Positions 1 to 7,139 of a stretch of DNA of 40,581 bases are shown piece by piece. The notes beneath the pieces were generated by a model that saw only the letters and a program-made list of their open reading frames with translations, was not told where the DNA came from and ran no database searches. A program made the translations under genes and the position numbers. Position 1 is the first letter of the stretch. Every line of letters starts with the position of its first letter. Origin of the DNA: an uncultured Bacteroides sp. (GTDB lineage: Bacteria; Bacteroidota; Bacteroidia; Bacteroidales; Bacteroidaceae); contig NZ_CANRPM010000023.1 in the NCBI RefSeq assembly GCF_947632445.1, positions 1-40,581 on the forward strand. The letters are read 5' to 3'.

Positions 1-36
1 TGTGCGCTTAACGTACTTTGTTTCTGTCTTTTCCAT
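1..36 (-). CDS. IS3-family transposase OrfA, N-terminal 12 codons (partial, runs off the left edge)
   Basis: On the minus strand an ATG at 34-36 opens MEKTETKYVKRT before the window ends. From memory this matches the start of OrfA (the helix-turn-helix subunit) of IS3-group transposases common in Bacteroides. Between this ATG and position 76 lies what looks like the element's terminus: the minus strand reads TGTCTAGTCCTGAAATAGCG from 76 inward, beginning with the TG expected of IS3-family ends. Only 12 residues are visible, so the family call rests on a short recognised string plus the terminus. An unrelated lysine-rich protein cannot be excluded. Confidence 0.6.
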   Translation of the reverse strand, partial: MEKTETKYVKRT

Positions 37-76
37 AATGTTACTTTTTGTTGTAACGCTATTTCAGGACTAGACA
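1..76 (-). mobile_element. Terminal part of an IS3-like insertion sequence
   Basis: The right-hand boundary is placed at 76, where the minus strand starts TGTCTAGTCC and leads after 40 bases to the orfA ATG. The opposite end and any target duplication lie outside the window, so the boundary is an inference. Confidence 0.5.
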
Positions 77-98
77 TGGGAATAAATATCGGATAACC

Positions 99-135
99 AT
101 AAAAAGGGAGGACGACAAACATCCTCCCTTTTTAT
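99..135. terminator. Strong bidirectional intrinsic terminator
   Basis: A perfect 14-bp stem (99-112 with 122-135) has a 9-base loop. The stem is AT-rich at its base and GGGAGGA/TCCTCCC at its top, so each strand presents a U-tract. No intact gene precedes it on either strand, since the IS3-like element has landed next to it. Confidence 0.85.
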
Positions 136-199
136 CAGCTATCCTGTCTATGAAAGCTCCCAAATCACTTTGAAAATAATCCGTGAGGGGCTCAAAAGA

Positions 200-398
200 G
201 TCCTGTCACACCAAGTAGCAGATTATCAATAAATTAGTGCGACACCTTAGTACCTTTGGTAAACATTTCCGTGAAAAAATAAAAAATACCTTTCCTTTAA
301 AGGCAGCCTATTTTTTATTTTATTTCAAAAAAGTTTGCACAGTCCTGTCACTGTCGCAGCAACCGACTGTATATCAGCAAATTGGTGTGACAGGACTG
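200..398. repeat. Repeated GTCCTGTCAC motifs forming an inverted repeat
   Basis: GTCCTGTCACACCAA occurs at 200-214 and again as its exact reverse complement at 382-396. A third partial copy at 340-351 pairs perfectly over 12 bp with 387-398 (CAGTCCTGTCAC / GTGACAGGACTG), leaving a 35-base loop. A weaker variant, GTCCTGACACC, lies at 456-466. No coding sequence explains this stretch, and I do not recognise the repeat family. Confidence 0.7.
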
Positions 399-483
399 TT
401 TTACTCGTGATAAAACCCCGTTTTCTTCCTCTTTTTTTCACAGGCAAATTTTTCCGTCCTGACACCGTGTTTGCTGACCCTCT

Positions 484-570
484 GACGAAGTGCTTCGTCC
501 CCTCCCCAGAAAGCACTGCATGACACCCTCACGCAGCACTGCGTCGGGACTTCAGGAAGTGCTGCGTGGC
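484..570. repeat. Degenerate palindrome array with about 23-bp spacing (copy A)
   Basis: Four short palindromic units recur every 23-24 bases: GACGAAGTGCTTCGTC at 484-499 (perfect 7-bp arms), AGAAAGCACTGCATGA near 509, ACGCAGCACTGCGT near 531 and AGGAAGTGCTGCGT near 554. The same units and linker (CCTCCYCAGAAAGCACTGYATGA in part) are found at 32456-32564, so this is a dispersed intergenic family. The array lies in an 810-bp stretch with no convincing gene. The rest of that stretch (571-730) shows nothing I can identify. Confidence 0.75.
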
Positions 571-730
571 AGCGGAAAGAAATAGACATTTCATTGCCCA
601 ATTCATCGTCAGTTATCGCAGCCTGTTGTTGCTTTGAAAAGAAACCTGACATTGAAATGAACTTTATCAAGGACGAACAACTTGCTGTCTTTTGATTTTA
701 TGTCGAACTCACGTTTCTTTACATAATTGG

Positions 731-807
731 TTCACCACAGAAGATACAGAGTCCCACAGAGTTTTGTTTTTTCGACTCTATGAGACTCCGTATTACACTG
801 TGGTGAA
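731..807. repeat. 77-bp imperfect palindromic element downstream of mrp
   Basis: TTCACCACAG at 731-740 pairs exactly with CTGTGGTGAA at 798-807. Further pairing continues inward (GAGTC at 749-753 with GACTC at 784-788, AGAGT with ACTCT), giving one long interrupted hairpin. It begins 4 bases past the mrp stop codon in the direction of mrp transcription, so it could act as a terminator or mRNA-stabilising structure. Its size and terminal symmetry also suit a REP- or MITE-like element. Confidence 0.7.
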
Positions 808-810
808 TTT

Positions 811-1911
811 TTATTTTTTCACCTGCACAATTCGAGTCGGCTTCATCTCAATATTTCGCCTATCCACTTGGCGCACCACGGCGGCGGCCAGTTGCAGGAA
901 GGCGCGACCGGTAACGGTATCGGAGTCGAGAGCTACGGGCGTACCCTTATCACCGCTCTCACAGATGCTCTGCACGATGGGGATTTGCCCCAGTAGAGGA
1001 ACGTTCAATTCCTCGGCCAATAGCTTGCAGCCATCCTTACCGAAGATATAATATTTATTCTCCGGCAACTCGGCAGGAGTGAACCATGCCATGTTCTCTA
1101 CCAATCCTAAAATAGGCACGTTCACCTTATCGTTGGTGTACATATCCACGCCCTTGCGCGCATCGGCTAAAGCTACCTGCTGCGGTGTGCTAACGATAAC
1201 AGCGCCTGTAATGGCAAGCGTCTGGAGTAGCGTCAGGTGGATGTCACTGGTACCCGGAGGGGTATCGAGGATAAAGTAGTCCAGATCGCCCCAGTCAGCA
1301 TCGCCCACGAGCTGCTTCAGGGCGTTGCTGGCCATACCGCCACGCCACAAAGTAGCCTGTTCGGGATTGACGAAGAAGCCTATGGAGAGTAGCTTCAGGC
1401 CGTACTTCTCGATGGGAATAATGAGGTCGCGCCCGTTGATGTGCTCGGCATAAGGACGGGCATCCTCCACTTGGAACATCTTGGGGACGGAAGGGCCAAA
1501 GATATCGGCGTCAAGCAGACCGACCTTATATCCCAACTTTACAAGAGCTACAGCCAAATTGGCGGCCACAGTACTCTTACCCACTCCACCCTTGCCGCTC
1601 GATACAGCGATGACGTTCTTCACTCGTGGCAACATCTTGCCCGGTTCAGGACGGGCGGCTTGGCGGCTTTCAGTGCTGATGGCTACCTCCACGTCAGGCG
1701 ACACGTAGGTGTGAATGGCTGTTTCGGCCGATTTCAACATGGACTTCATGAAGGGATCAGTAGGCTTTTCGAAAATGAGCGAGAAGCTGACTTTCATGCC
1801 GTCTATGCGCAGGTTATCAGCCACCATTCCGGCTTCGATAAGGTTTTTGCCGTTGCCCGGATAGCGCACGGTGGCCAGTGCATCGAGAATGAGTTTCGGA
1901 TAAAGAGTCAT
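811..1911 (-). CDS. mrp: Mrp/ApbC-family P-loop ATPase, Fe-S cluster carrier
   Basis: A 366-residue cytosolic protein of the Mrp/NBP35 group, which binds and delivers iron-sulfur clusters to apoproteins. Residues 1-90 form the N-terminal MIP18/DUF59-type domain (TLYPKLILDALATVRYPG). A linker is followed by the deviant Walker A motif SSGKGGVGKST near residue 105, then LLDADIFGPSVPKMF and the switch region LDTPPGTSDIHL. The usual CxxC cluster ligand after ENM is absent: the segment reads ENMAWFTPAELPENKYYIFG, with a single Cys a few residues later. That replacement is, to my memory, common in Bacteroidota orthologs, so it is probably not damage, but it questions how the cluster is held. The gene lies 15 bp downstream of trmB on the same strand, likely co-transcribed. 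Confidence 0.9.
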   Translation of the reverse strand: MTLYPKLILDALATVRYPGNGKNLIEAGMVADNLRIDGMKVSFSLIFEKPTDPFMKSMLKSAETAIHTYVSPDVEVAISTESRQAARPEPGKMLPRVKNVIAVSSGKGGVGKSTVAANLAVALVKLGYKVGLLDADIFGPSVPKMFQVEDARPYAEHINGRDLIIPIEKYGLKLLSIGFFVNPEQATLWRGGMASNALKQLVGDADWGDLDYFILDTPPGTSDIHLTLLQTLAITGAVIVSTPQQVALADARKGVDMYTNDKVNVPILGLVENMAWFTPAELPENKYYIFGKDGCKLLAEELNVPLLGQIPIVQSICESGDKGTPVALDSDTVTGRAFLQLAAAVVRQVDRRNIEMKPTRIVQVKK

Positions 1912-1926
1912 AATATATCTATTATT

Positions 1927-2685
1927 TCATTTACTTGTTTGAAGTCCGCTCCGCTTACTACGGTTGTAGCTTCGGTAATCGTCCAGCTCGATTTCCACGT
2001 CGGGCTCTGTAAGCGTACCCTCATGGGGCAAGCGAAAGCGGATGTATTTGATGTTGAGACCGCGATCCAGCCATTGTTGCTCATAATAGGTACGGATGCC
2101 GAATATCTCATCGGCCAGGTCAGAATGATAAAGGTCTTCGGTCATCACTTCGACAGGCAGATGGTTGTGCTCTATCATGTACTTGGTATAGGTGAACAAG
2201 AAGTTGCTGTCCGTCTTGAGATGTACCAGTCCTCCGTCCACAAGGAAGCGGCGGTAGCGTTCCATAAAGTAGGTGGACGTCAGACGTTTCGTTGCCTTCT
2301 TCATCTGTGGGTCGGAAAAGGTAAGCCATATTTCGCTTACTTCATCTGGAGCAAAAAAACGGTCGATGATTTCGATTTGGGTGCGCAGGAAGGCAACGTT
2401 CTCCATACCCGCTCGAAGTGACTCGGTAGCCCCCGTCCACATGCGCGCGCCCTTGATGTCCACCCCGATAAAGTTCTTTCCGGGGAAGAGGCGGCCCAAG
2501 CCAACGGTATATTCTCCGCGACCGCAACCCAGTTCGAGCACAATGGGGTGGTCGTTCTTGAAGAACGTCTCGCCCCAGTGTCCTTTCATCGGAAAGGGCA
2601 CATCGTCCACGACCGAATAGGGGTATTCAAACACGTGCGGGTAGTCCCGCATATCTGCAAACTTAGCTAATTTCCCTTTTCCCAT
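1927..2685 (-). CDS. trmB: tRNA (guanine-N7-)-methyltransferase TrmB
   Basis: A 252-residue Rossmann-fold methyltransferase that makes m7G46 in the variable loop of tRNAs using S-adenosylmethionine. The SAM-binding motif is [16 protein letters not shown] near residue 60, followed by [10 protein letters not shown]. The family signature [19 protein letters not shown] (normally TFPDPWxKxxHxKRR) sits near residue 125. The frame is open further upstream (from 2709), but the start at 2685 gives [12 protein letters not shown], the expected N-terminus. It is followed closely by mrp. A 29-codon open frame at 2688-2777 ends two bases upstream of this ATG. Confidence 0.92.
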   Translation of the reverse strand: MGKGKLAKFADMRDYPHVFEYPYSVVDDVPFPMKGHWGETFFKNDHPIVLELGCGRGEYTVGLGRLFPGKNFIGVDIKGARMWTGATESLRAGMENVAFLRTQIEIIDRFFAPDEVSEIWLTFSDPQMKKATKRLTSTYFMERYRRFLVDGGLVHLKTDSNFLFTYTKYMIEHNHLPVEVMTEDLYHSDLADEIFGIRTYYEQQWLDRGLNIKYIRFRLPHEGTLTEPDVEIELDDYRSYNRSKRSGLQTSK

Positions 2686-2687
2686 AA

Positions 2688-2777
2688 TTAAAAAGTCTCT
2701 ACCCAACACGTGAGAATGTGAAAGCCATCCAGCACCAGTTCGTCATCAAAGCGATTGAAGTACGTATCCTCCCTCAT
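2688..2777 (-). other. Possible small ORF or gene-tail remnant upstream of trmB
   Basis: A 29-codon frame (ATG at 2775-2777, TAA at 2688-2690) reads [19 protein letters not shown] and on to ETF. The frame overlapping it upstream, in a different register, reads TFFVDFPRLPVTNEGGY. Together they resemble one protein tail broken by a frameshift between ilvE and trmB. I do not recognise the family, and chance remains possible. Confidence 0.3.
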
Positions 2778-2839
2778 TGGTCACGGGCAGGCGAGGAAAG
2801 TCAACGAAGAACGTTATCTGGGCATCTCCTGTACGCCTG

Positions 2840-3859
2840 TCATTCTAAGATGGTTATCCAGCCGTGTACGTCTGATTCGTCTCCATACTGGATGGCACGC
2901 AGCTTATGATAGAGCTCGGAGCTAATTTTACCCGGTTTACCGTCCTTCGAGATGACGTAGGAGCGGTTGTTTTCGGGATCGTCAATACGCTGGATGGGGC
3001 TGATGACAGCAGCCGTACCGCAAGCGCCCGCCTCTTCGAACGTGGACAGTTCCTCTTCGGGAATGGGACGACGTTCCACTTTCAGGCCTATGTCCTCAGC
3101 CAGTTGCATCAGACTCTTGTTGGTGATACTGGGCAGGATAGAGGTGGACAGCGGTGTGATGTAGGTATTATTCTTGATACCAAAGAAGTTAGCGGCACCA
3201 CATTCGTCCATGTATTTCTTCTCCTTGGCATCGAGATAAAATTCGGCAGAGTAGCCATCCTCATGGGCTTCCTTGCTGGCGCGGAGGCTGGCCGCATAGT
3301 TGCCGCCCACTTTGAATGTGCCGGTGCCGAGCGGAGCCGCACGGTCGTACTTGCGCGTGATGACGTAGGGAGTAGTAGCAAATCCACCCTTAAAGTATGG
3401 ACCTACAGGCGTGACGAAAATCAAGAACAGGTACTCATTGGCGGGTTTCACGCCTACCTGCGCACCTGTACCCACCAATAGCGGACGGATGTAGAGCGAT
3501 GCGCCGCTTTCGTAGGACGGGATGAAGCGTTCATTCAACTTCACTACCTTCAGCACAGCTTCGCGAAAACGTTCGGTCGAAAGCTCTGGCATCAAAATAC
3601 CACGACAGGTGGACTGCAGACGGGCGGCGTTCTCCTCTAAGCGGAAGATGCGCACCTTACCGTCTTTGCCTTTGTAGGCTTTCAAGCCCTCAAAGGCTTC
3701 CTGTCCGTAGTGCAGACAGGTAGCTGCCATGTGCATGGGGATGGTTTCCTCGCTGCATACTTCCAACTCGCCCCACTGACCGTTACGATGGTAGATTCTC
3801 ACGTTGTAGTCTGTCTTCATGTATCCGAAGGACAGATTTGCCCAATCAATTTCTTTCAT
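2840..3859 (-). CDS. ilvE: Branched-chain amino acid aminotransferase
   Basis: A 339-residue PLP-dependent class IV aminotransferase (the longer eukaryote-like BCAT type). It catalyses the last step of valine, leucine and isoleucine synthesis and the first step of their breakdown, with 2-oxoglutarate/glutamate as amino partner. Visible features are GQWGELEVCSEETIPMHMAA, YGQEAFEGLKAYKGKDGKVR near residue 52, the PLP-lysine region GTFKVGGNYAASL near residue 185, and the cofactor-binding stretch MDECGAANFFGI. Full length is as expected for the type. It is transcribed toward trmB, and its start lies 4 bp from the end of a decayed toxin gene. Confidence 0.93.
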   Translation of the reverse strand: MKEIDWANLSFGYMKTDYNVRIYHRNGQWGELEVCSEETIPMHMAATCLHYGQEAFEGLKAYKGKDGKVRIFRLEENAARLQSTCRGILMPELSTERFREAVLKVVKLNERFIPSYESGASLYIRPLLVGTGAQVGVKPANEYLFLIFVTPVGPYFKGGFATTPYVITRKYDRAAPLGTGTFKVGGNYAASLRASKEAHEDGYSAEFYLDAKEKKYMDECGAANFFGIKNNTYITPLSTSILPSITNKSLMQLAEDIGLKVERRPIPEEELSTFEEAGACGTAAVISPIQRIDDPENNRSYVISKDGKPGKISSELYHKLRAIQYGDESDVHGWITILE

Positions 3860-3862
3860 ATT

Positions 3863-3990
3863 TTATGATGTTATTGTTGTTTTCCTATTTACTCCTCTGA
3901 AGTTCATTATATAATTCCCCAAAATGTGAATGACAATTACCTTATCATTCTCTACCTGATAGATAATCTTATATGCGGAGTGCGACTAAA
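3863..3990 (-). pseudogene. Remnant of a RelE/ParE-type toxin (C-terminal fragment)
   Basis: On the minus strand an open stretch from about 3985 to the TAA at 3863-3865 reads SAYKIIYQVENDKVIVIHIL. This is the typical beta-strand C-terminus of RelE/ParE toxins (pattern YKIIYxxxxDxVxIxxI). An in-frame TAG at 3986-3988 cuts it off, and the upstream bases (3990-4130) give only short broken frames with no start codon. It follows an antitoxin-like remnant on the same strand, the normal antitoxin-toxin order. Family assignment is by recognition of the motif only. Confidence 0.6.
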
Positions 3991-4131
3991 CCGTAATATT
4001 CTGCTACATGCTACCCTATAAAGAGGGAAAATGGCAAACAGGAAACCCTATCCGTGATTGTTCTATTCCTCGCACAATCCCGCAACTACTTTTCATGCGC
4101 ATAGGTACACCCTATCAACCAATTATTCTTA

Positions 4132-4269
4132 TCACAGCGGATACGTTTCATCCTTCTCCCTTTCCTTTAGATCTTCCAAAAAGGCTTGAAGCACATCCAT
4201 GATCTAATCCTTGTCCATCAGGAATATGACACCCTGCAACACCTGTCTCCTCAAATCCATTGTACTCAT
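4132..4269 (-). pseudogene. Decayed type II antitoxin gene (in-frame stop)
   Basis: From the ATG at 4267-4269 the minus strand reads MSTMDLRRQVLQGVIFLMDKD, then TAG at 4204-4206, then continues in the same frame as IMDVLQAFLEDLKEREKDET and on to a stop at 4132-4134. The MSTMDLRKQVL opening and the charged helical middle match, from memory, a small antitoxin family paired with RelE/ParE toxins in Bacteroides. Only about half the usual length is left. With the toxin remnant downstream, this is a dead toxin-antitoxin operon occupying the 446-bp gap between xseB and ilvE. Confidence 0.6.
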
Positions 4270-4305
4270 GCTTGCTTACTTTTTGTTTTCAGGCAAAAAT
4301 ACTCT

Positions 4306-4521
4306 TTATTCTTCACTTTCTTGCTTTTCGGCCAGTATTTTTTCGATCTCCCGGTCGGCTTTCATCAATTTGCTCTCGCAGAAAGCAATAATTTCATTGG
4401 CTTCCTTGATTTTCTCGGCCAGCTGGTCTATCTCCAATTCGTTGTTGTTAATCTGACTGACAATCTTTTCCAAACGGGCCATAGCCTGCGAATAGGTCTC
4501 TTTTTTCTTGGATACGGACAT
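4306..4521 (-). CDS. xseB: Exodeoxyribonuclease VII small subunit
   Basis: A 71-residue helical protein that caps the XseA nuclease in exonuclease VII, the enzyme that degrades single-stranded DNA to oligonucleotides. The sequence shows the family core TYSQAMARLEKIVSQINNNE and then LEIDQLAEKIKEANEIIAFCESKL. The C-terminus is short and acidic. It starts 3 bp after the xseA stop, consistent with translational coupling and fixed subunit stoichiometry. It is the last gene of the mnmA-S8-xseA-xseB unit. Confidence 0.9.
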   Translation of the reverse strand: MSVSKKKETYSQAMARLEKIVSQINNNELEIDQLAEKIKEANEIIAFCESKLMKADREIEKILAEKQESEE

Positions 4522-4524
4522 ATT

Positions 4525-5772
4525 TTAATCGTTATTTGTATATTTTACAATCGAAGTGAATGTTCCTTTATGAACCTGCGTTACCAGCACATCACCCTCG
4601 TGCAGTAGGGAAGCGTCCTTCACGACCCGCCCATCCTTCAGCGTCAGGCTATAGCCACAGGCCAGAAGTTTCTCAGGCGAGGCGTCGGCTATACGTTGGC
4701 GAAGCAACTCCAACCGATGACTATGGCATGCCAACAGGGTCTTTACAGAACGATGCAGATCCTTGCGAACGGTAAGAAACTCCAGCTTAGCGGACGATAC
4801 GCGACGAACGACCGACGCAGGAATGCGGTTGCGACACTGATACAGACGCCAACGTTCCTGCTTCAGGCGATCGGTTACACCCTCGCGCAGGAGGATGACC
4901 AAATTGTTCAGACGGTCAGCGGCCTCATCCATGCGAGCGATGAGATATTCGGCAGCGGCCGTAGGGGTCTTAACGCGAATGTGAGCCACGGAATCGATCA
5001 CAGTGTCGTCACGCTCATGCCCGATACCGGTGATAATGGGCAGGGGAAACTGGGCACAGGCAGCAGCCAGCAAGTAGGTGTCGAAGCACGAGAGGTCAGA
5101 CGTGGCACCTCCGCCTCGGATAATGACCACCACATCGAACTGCTTCGCACGGTTGTTGATAGCATCCAGCGCCTCAAGAATGGACGTCTCTACACGGTCG
5201 CCCTGCATGGCGGCGGCAAACAGAGTCACATGGAAGGCATAGCCGCGCGGATTGTGCTCCAACTGATGGTAAAAATCGCCATAACCTGCTGCCGTGGGCG
5301 AAGAAATGACAGCCACCCGCTGGGGCAACACAGGCATGGGCAACTCCTTGTTCAGCTTCAGCACGCCTTCGTTTTCAAGCTGTTTCAGTATCTCGTGGCG
5401 ACGACGTGCCATGTCGCCCAGCGTATAAGTGGGGTCAATATCCTGCACGGTGAGGCTATAGCCGTAGAGCTCATGGAAAGAGACACTAACCTGCACCAGC
5501 ACCTTAATGCCTGCCGCAAAGGCTTGTCCTGTGCTTTCCTCAAAGTAGGGGCGAAGCAGACAGAAAACATTGCTCCAGATAACGCCATGTGCCCTAGCCA
5601 CAAGGTTATTACCATGCGGACCCTTCTGCACGAACTCCACGTAGCAATGATTCGTGATGGGATGCGTGCGCACCTCACTCAGCTCGGCCTGCACCCAATA
5701 TTCATCGGGCAGACACTGTTCTAGGCTACGGCGCACCAGGGCGTTGAGGTCGTATAGGGATAAAGCGGCCAT
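4525..5772 (-). CDS. xseA: Exodeoxyribonuclease VII large subunit
   Basis: A 415-residue catalytic subunit of exonuclease VII, active in mismatch repair and in processing single-stranded DNA. An OB-fold DNA-binding domain (YWVQAELSEVRTHPITNHCY, about residues 26-45) is followed by the nuclease core, with PQRVAVISSPTAAGYGDFYH, VVIIRGGGATSDLSCFD and ITGIGHERDDTVIDSVAH, and a long helical C-terminal region. The reading frame is open upstream to 5853. The ATG at 5772 gives MAALSLYDLNALVRRSLEQ, the normal family start, and lies two bases past the S8 protease stop, so the shorter form is preferred. Confidence 0.92.
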   Translation of the reverse strand: MAALSLYDLNALVRRSLEQCLPDEYWVQAELSEVRTHPITNHCYVEFVQKGPHGNNLVARAHGVIWSNVFCLLRPYFEESTGQAFAAGIKVLVQVSVSFHELYGYSLTVQDIDPTYTLGDMARRRHEILKQLENEGVLKLNKELPMPVLPQRVAVISSPTAAGYGDFYHQLEHNPRGYAFHVTLFAAAMQGDRVETSILEALDAINNRAKQFDVVVIIRGGGATSDLSCFDTYLLAAACAQFPLPIITGIGHERDDTVIDSVAHIRVKTPTAAAEYLIARMDEAADRLNNLVILLREGVTDRLKQERWRLYQCRNRIPASVVRRVSSAKLEFLTVRKDLHRSVKTLLACHSHRLELLRQRIADASPEKLLACGYSLTLKDGRVVKDASLLHEGDVLVTQVHKGTFTSIVKYTNND

Positions 5773-5774
5773 TG

Positions 5775-7139
5775 TCAACGAGATTGGGACAGATATTCCT
5801 GATAAGCCTTCCACAGATCGGGCACACCATAACCATATATATTGTCGGGGCAAGCGGCACGGTCGCCTGAACGACGCACCAATTCAATCACCTCTTTGGC
5901 CGTCAGCTTGGGGCAAGCCTGCCACAGGCAGGTCACCATACCACACATAATGGGCGAGGCGAAGGAAGTGCCATTGGCCTGCTTCAAATTGCCATCGGTG
6001 CCCATCACATCGGCTTTATAACCCACAGCCACCACGTCGGGTTTAATGCGTCCGTCCGCCGTATTGCCAACAGATGAGAAAGAGGCCAACACGCCGTCCT
6101 TGCCCACCGCCCCCACAGTCAGCACGTTGTCGGTATCGGCCGGAGGGGTGATTTTCTTCCACGGACCCGCACCCGCATTACCCGCGCTACACACCAGCAC
6201 CATACCCTTGTCGGCCACGTGCAAAGCTTGGCGCGATATCAGAGCGTAGCGTCCGTCCAACTGGCAATAAGTATAATTCTTTTCCTTATCGTCGAATTCA
6301 TAGTAACCTAACGAGGTGTTGATGACATCCACGCCCACGCTGTCGGCAAATTCCACTGCAGCCGACCAGTAGTCCTGCTCCACGAGATTCTCGGAGTAGT
6401 TGTCTTCGCTGCGCAGCAACCAGTAAGAAGCCTCAGGGGCGGTGCCCACCATCATCTTCGGACGGTTCAGCCCCATGCACGACCACACGGCCATGCCATG
6501 ACTCTGCTCGGCAAAAATGTCGGCACGAGCATTGACAAAATCCTTCACACCCAACACACGCTCCATATCGAAGGCCGTGATACGATCGGCGTTATGATAG
6601 CCCGCGTCAATGACGGCAATAGTCATCCCCTGTCCGCGAAAGCCCGCCTCGTGCAACTTATCGCCATGGCTCATCTGTATCTGCGCGGCGCCCGCGCCAT
6701 AATAGTCCTCAGGATGCTTTTCGGGGCAGTTTACCAACGAATCACGCTGGGGTATAACCTCCTCTTTGTTAGGGCATATCCACACCCGTTCGATGGAGCG
6801 CACAAAAGGCAAGGAGGCAATGCGGCCGATAAGCATCGAGTCGTTGCACGACACCGTCACGAAGTTCTCCCACTTGCCTGTCACCACAATGTTCACTCCC
6901 TGCCTCCGTATCTCGTTTACGTAGCTGCGACACACAGGCAGGTCCATAGAATCCACCTTCAGTCCCTGTCGGTGACGGCGATCCAAAGCCTTTGCAGATA
7001 AAAATTCTCCAGGACGCTGCAAGGAATACTCCGTAGCCACCTTGTCCTTCAAACAGATGCGATACTTCAGCGTGTCTTGTTGCGCACCCACCGACAGAGC
7101 GACCAAGATACAGACTAATAACTCAATCATTCGTTTCAT
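5775..7139 (-). CDS. Secreted subtilisin-like serine protease (S8 family)
   Basis: A 454-residue subtilase with a Sec signal peptide ([20 protein letters not shown]). The catalytic triad is complete: Asp178 in IAVIDAG, His214 in [10 protein letters not shown] and Ser392 in [12 protein letters not shown], with oxyanion Asn321 in SAGNAGAG. The region between about residues 24 and 125 looks like an inhibitor-type prodomain. The protein ends shortly after the catalytic domain ([13 protein letters not shown]), with no type IX sorting domain visible, so it is likely periplasmic or anchored otherwise. Its start overlaps the mnmA stop by ATGA, and xseA follows after two bases. Substrate unknown. Confidence 0.88.
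   Translation of the reverse strand: MKRMIELLVCILVALSVGAQQDTLKYRICLKDKVATEYSLQRPGEFLSAKALDRRHRQGLKVDSMDLPVCRSYVNEIRRQGVNIVVTGKWENFVTVSCNDSMLIGRIASLPFVRSIERVWICPNKEEVIPQRDSLVNCPEKHPEDYYGAGAAQIQMSHGDKLHEAGFRGQGMTIAVIDAGYHNADRITAFDMERVLGVKDFVNARADIFAEQSHGMAVWSCMGLNRPKMMVGTAPEASYWLLRSEDNYSENLVEQDYWSAAVEFADSVGVDVINTSLGYYEFDDKEKNYTYCQLDGRYALISRQALHVADKGMVLVCSAGNAGAGPWKKITPPADTDNVLTVGAVGKDGVLASFSSVGNTADGRIKPDVVAVGYKADVMGTDGNLKQANGTSFASPIMCGMVTCLWQACPKLTAKEVIELVRRSGDRAACPDNIYGYGVPDLWKAYQEYLSQSR

Noticed and set aside
401..670. An 89-codon minus-strand frame starting MIKFISMSGFFSKQQQAAIT.
   Set aside because: It runs through the palindrome array and has a low-complexity Lys/Arg tail. No promoter or ribosome site supports it.
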